A stretch of 64,000 nucleotides of DNA from the NCBI GenBank assembly GCA_905221605.1, contig CAJNDS010002718.1, positions 60,001-124,000 on the forward strand, written 5' to 3'. The notes below the pieces were generated by a model. That model was given only the letters and a program-made list of their open reading frames with translations. It did no database searches and was not told the DNA's origin. The position numbers were made by a program, and so were the translations under genes. This document shows positions 61,501-64,000 of the stretch, piece after piece; positions within the stretch are counted from its first letter, which is position 1; every line of letters starts with the position of its first letter. Origin of the DNA: Symbiodinium natans (Eukaryota > Sar > Dinophyceae > Suessiales > Symbiodiniaceae).

Positions 61501-62601
61501 TTGAAAGAAGGTAAGGGACCCTATTAAGAGACCATGCAACTACCCTTCGATATACTGGGATAGCAAACCCTATAACCCTTACAATACGCTGTACATAATA
61601 AGGGCCCTACCTCAGCTCCCTAGGGCAAGGGTTTAGGGTTTCGGGCTTCGGGTTTAGGTTGAGGGTTTTTGGGCTTTGGGTTCAGGGTTTAGGGTTTATA
61701 TAGCCCATGGATCCAACCGTAGACATGAACCCTAAACGGCAAACCTTAATCCCTCAAGTGCCTTGGTGGCACTTCTCTAGCTCTTTACAATCGTGCAGCT
61801 CCTCTCTTCTTGTTTCCTTCACCGCCTTTGCAGACTCCATAATTCTAATGATTCTGGCTGTGTGACACAAGGCAGCTTCGCAACAAAACCCAAAAAGACC
61901 CTGCCCAGAACCCTAAACCCGAAATCGCAAACCCGAAGCCCTAAACCCCCAAACCCATAAACCCCTAACCCCTAGCCCCTAACCCCTAAACCCTAAACCC
62001 TAAACCCTAAACCCTACCAATCCTAAACCCTCGGCCGAAGAGCCGTGGGAGTTGGCAGGGCAGTTCACTGTGGGGCACTCGTCCTCCGTTGCAGGCAAAG
62101 CCTTGGAGAGCTCTTGGAGTGCTTGGGCCCTAAGATTTGGGGATTGAGGGTTTAGGATTTAGGGTTTAGGGTTTAGGGTTTAGGGCCAGGGGAAGGTTGT
62201 AGATGTTCGAGATTTTCGGGACCCTGGCCCTAAACTCCGACCATCCCTACGCCCTAACACCCGAAACCCTGATTAAGTCACAAAAAACTCCAAAGCCGAC
62301 TTGCCAACTTATCAATTATCTGGATGCCTAGTTGAAGCAGCCGGAAGCTTGACCCTCCCTGCACAAAAAAAAAACCATGCTGGGCCGTACAAATCCCATA
62401 TAGGCCCCACATAGATCCTAAAACATACAAGCCCTGAACCCTAAACCCTAAACCCTAAACCCTAAACCCTAAACCCTAAACCCTAAACCCCATAGGCAGC
62501 TAAACCCAAAAATCCTGGTAAGCACAGGCAGCAGGGGTGGTCGAACCTCCACCACAAAGGCAGCAGGCCTCGTCTGCACCGAGCCCGCTCGGTACCCAGT
62601 C
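55543..62601 (-). CDS. Cys-rich, mucin-like surface protein, six visible exons
   Basis: Exons: 62601-62533, 62101-62029, 61014-60948, 60711-60635, 60107-59980, 59904-55543. Lengths sum to 4,776 bp (1,592 codons) and every junction is in frame. All acceptors are AG. Donors are GC, GT (GTTTAGG), GT, GC and GT (GTTTAGAG). Spliced pieces match the intronless paralogue at 28960-30504 in order: DWVPSGLGADEACCLCGGG; ATEDECPTVNCPANSHG; VLHGCICDAGHSGVI; DEYPYFTGSCAAVPCP; GCTCVSGYLGEIEASLEEPY followed by YTGSCEA. The last exon is a Ser/Thr stalk of about 21 tandem units of 56-65 residues. The 5' end (about the first 109 residues of the paralogue) is not found in the window; it is probably beyond the right edge or too diverged. 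Likely secreted or cell-surface, heavily O-glycosylated; role inferred from composition only. Confidence 0.85.
55760..59650. repeat. Coding minisatellite, units of 168, 183 and 195 bp
   Basis: About 21 units, each with GTGTCGACACCGTGGAAGTC and TGGTTTGGCTTCTC. Shorter 168- and 183-bp units lack blocks that encode the TSATRTATSTATSS segment. All lengths are multiples of three, so the minus Ser/Thr frame is preserved throughout. The plus strand also stays open (Val/Leu/Glu strings), a mirror effect of the same repeat. Confidence 0.95.
59905..59979 (-). other. 75-bp intron built partly of telomere-like repeat
   Basis: On the coding strand it begins GTTTAGAGTTTAGGGTTTAG and ends GTCGTTTAG. Removing it joins exons in phase 0 and avoids an in-frame TAG; an alternative TTTGCAG acceptor at 59931-59925 would run into a stop. 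Confidence 0.7.
60108..60634. other. Intron with TTTAGGG array and hairpin
   Basis: TTTAGGG units at 60121-60180 on plus, then a perfect 12-bp inverted repeat GGGTTCGTATGG (60181-60192) and CCATACGAACCC (60221-60232). The rest is unique intron sequence. Confidence 0.65.
61015..62028. other. 1,014-bp intron with family A element
   Basis: Starts, on the coding strand, with GTTTAGGATTGG and a TTTAGGG array (61985-62027). It holds degenerate tracts at 61620-61700 and 61325-61380 and the family A element at 61025-61180 immediately before the acceptor. Confidence 0.65.
61025..61180. mobile_element. Short inverted-repeat element, family A, copy beside an acceptor
   Basis: ATATAGGGG at 61026-61034 is inverted at 61171-61179, with longer imperfect arms (GGTCGGAAGAAGAATA against GGCCTGAATAATTGGAATA). 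An (AAT)-type microsatellite expands the middle. It ends 10 bp from exon 61014-60948. Confidence 0.65.
62432..62490. repeat. CCCTAAA array in an intron
   Basis: About eight perfect units; on the coding strand it is TTTAGGG just after exon 62601-62533. Confidence 0.95.
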
Positions 62602-62616
62602 CTGTGGGGACGTGTG

Positions 62617-62740
62617 GGGTTTAGGGTTTTGGGTTTTGGGTTAGGGTTTAAGGTTTAGGGTTTAGGGTTTAGGGTTTAGGGTTTAGGGTTTAGGGTTTCG
62701 GGTTTCGGGTTTCGGGTGTAGGGTGTAGGGTTTAGGGTTA
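62617..62740. repeat. TTTAGGG array with TTTCGGG block
   Basis: G-rich units on plus to the right of exon 62533-62601; on the coding strand this is CCCTAAA upstream of the exon. Confidence 0.93.
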
Positions 62741-64000
62741 GGGGCGGGGCTAGGGGTGTCAGGGCTCAGGGGAGGGTTTAGGATGCGGGGTTTTGGGTAT
62801 GGGGGGCTGGGGTTTCTTTAAGGTTTGTAGGGGTTCTGGTGGTGCATTCGAGCTTATAGGGCCAGGGCTCCTTCAGTGTTCGTAGCAGGCTTAAGGATTT
62901 GGAGTTTTTGGGTTTTTCAGTTGCCTTTGAGGGTTAAGGTGTTGGGGTTAGACTCTAATCATCAGAGTGTAAGGTGCGGAACGAGGATTGCTGCAGGTAG
63001 TCTGAACCCGAAGTGGAAAGGCGGATGCCTGTAATCAAGACAGGAGCCTAAATACATGGCCCGAAAAGAAACAGGTTGACAGTTCATAAATTGATAAAAC
63101 AGTATTCGTTCACTGTTTCGGGGGTTTGGGGCTTAGGCAAGTTCAGGGTTTCAGGCATGTCTGCAGTCCAAGGAAATTTTTTGGTAGCTGCTCAAGATAT
63201 GGTACCTACCCCACAACACCCGAAACCCGAAAATCAAACACCGTAAGGTTGCAAAATTGGGGGTGACCATTACAATGCTCGGCGGGCCCGGGGATCCCGG
63301 TCCAAGGGCATATTCAACTAGCAGAAGGTTTCGGGCCGGTGTCATATGTAACATACTAATCTTATACATGTTGCTGCAGATTGCTTGAGACGTTGAACTG
63401 CCCCGAGAAGGTTTTCTTCACCAGAGCTGGCCAGAAAACCGCTCCAGAGGTTTCGGTCTGTAGAGTTTTTAAAGAGCCAGATCTCGATCGGGAATAAGCT
63501 CAAGAGGCCTCATACGCTTAAGATAGAACCCCCTGAACCTCGAGGCTTCCAGCCTTCATCTGGATTTCTAGAGATCTCAACACAGTGGCTTCCTTATGAA
63601 ACTTCTCCACCTCCCTAAACGAGACACTGGGATGGCAGTAGTAGGTGGGGCCACCCCCCCAAGATCTAAGAGCCAGCAAGCCTGAAGTTTAAGAGACTGT
63701 CTCGAAGTCTTCAGAATATATATATATATATATGGTCGCCCCCCCCCAATGGACCAACCTCCAACCCCAATGGACCCACATCAGCATGTATAAGGTTCTC
63801 GAGACACTGCAGCCTGCCATGCTTTCCCTGTCTACTTCTTTATGCTTTTGTGCTTCCTGTGCTTTTTTTGTGCTTTTTGTCGTGCATTTTTGTGTGTTAT
63901 GTGTTTTTTTTGTGTTTTTTTTTCTGCTTTTTGTTGCACTTTTTGCACTTTTTTGCACTTTTTGCACTTTTTTGCACTTTTGTCTAGTTTCAGAACATTT
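62741..64000. other. Interval without supported gene
   Basis: Unique sequence with degenerate TTTAGGG fragments to about 62960. (TA)n occurs at 63717-63734 and a T-rich tandem tract (TTTTTGCACT-like units) at 63850-63985. A minus open frame at 63151-63369 has no recognisable content. Confidence 0.4.

Overview
This looks like nuclear DNA of a eukaryotic alga or protist, most probably a dinoflagellate. The reasons are: degenerate Arabidopsis-type telomere repeats (TTTAGGG/CCCTAAA) scattered from end to end, DUF4116 proteins, a LINE-like polyprotein, very long Ser/Thr-rich surface-type proteins, small exons spliced with GT-AG and probably also GC-AG sites, and almost all convincing coding sequence on one (minus) strand, as in dinoflagellate unidirectional gene clusters. 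The assignment is inference; no rRNA or spliced-leader gene is visible.

Layout. 1-4 kb: mostly non-coding, one candidate exon. 4.0-13.5 kb (minus): a LINE-like retrotransposon with a coiled-coil ORF1, a 249-bp higher-order tandem repeat, and an ORF2 reading RNase H - endonuclease - reverse transcriptase - two C2H2 fingers. ORF2 is split by a 1,397-bp insert with terminal inverted repeats and an exact 8-bp target duplication. 14-19 kb: small minus-strand exons between telomere-like tracts, including a fold-back (TTTAGGG)n(CCCTAAA)n junction. 19.8-24.8 kb: a tandem duplication, each unit carrying a DUF4116 gene. 24.8-26 kb: a candidate multi-exon gene. 28.9-30.5 kb: an intronless Cys-rich, mucin-like gene. 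31.2-32.35 kb: a large CA-type microsatellite. 32.8-39.1 kb: short exons, some resembling ASH/HYDIN-type immunoglobulin folds. 39.5-51 kb: mostly repeats, small inverted-repeat elements and isolated candidate exons. 51.2-53.1 kb: a two-exon ADP-ribosyltransferase with a WWE-like C-terminus. 55.5-62.6 kb: a multi-exon paralogue of the 29-kb mucin-like gene.

Main observation. Many exons are bracketed on the genomic strand by CCCTAAA on the left and TTTAGGG on the right. On the coding strand many introns therefore begin with TTTAGGG-like sequence, often supplying the donor (G|GTTTAGGG), and end after CCCTAAA-like sequence. Such intron ends are complementary and could pair in RNA. The 55.5-62.6 kb gene gives the best support: its six exons join in frame and match, piece by piece, a paralogue in the same window that lacks those introns. 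The other short exons rest on open frame, composition and splice-like ends only.
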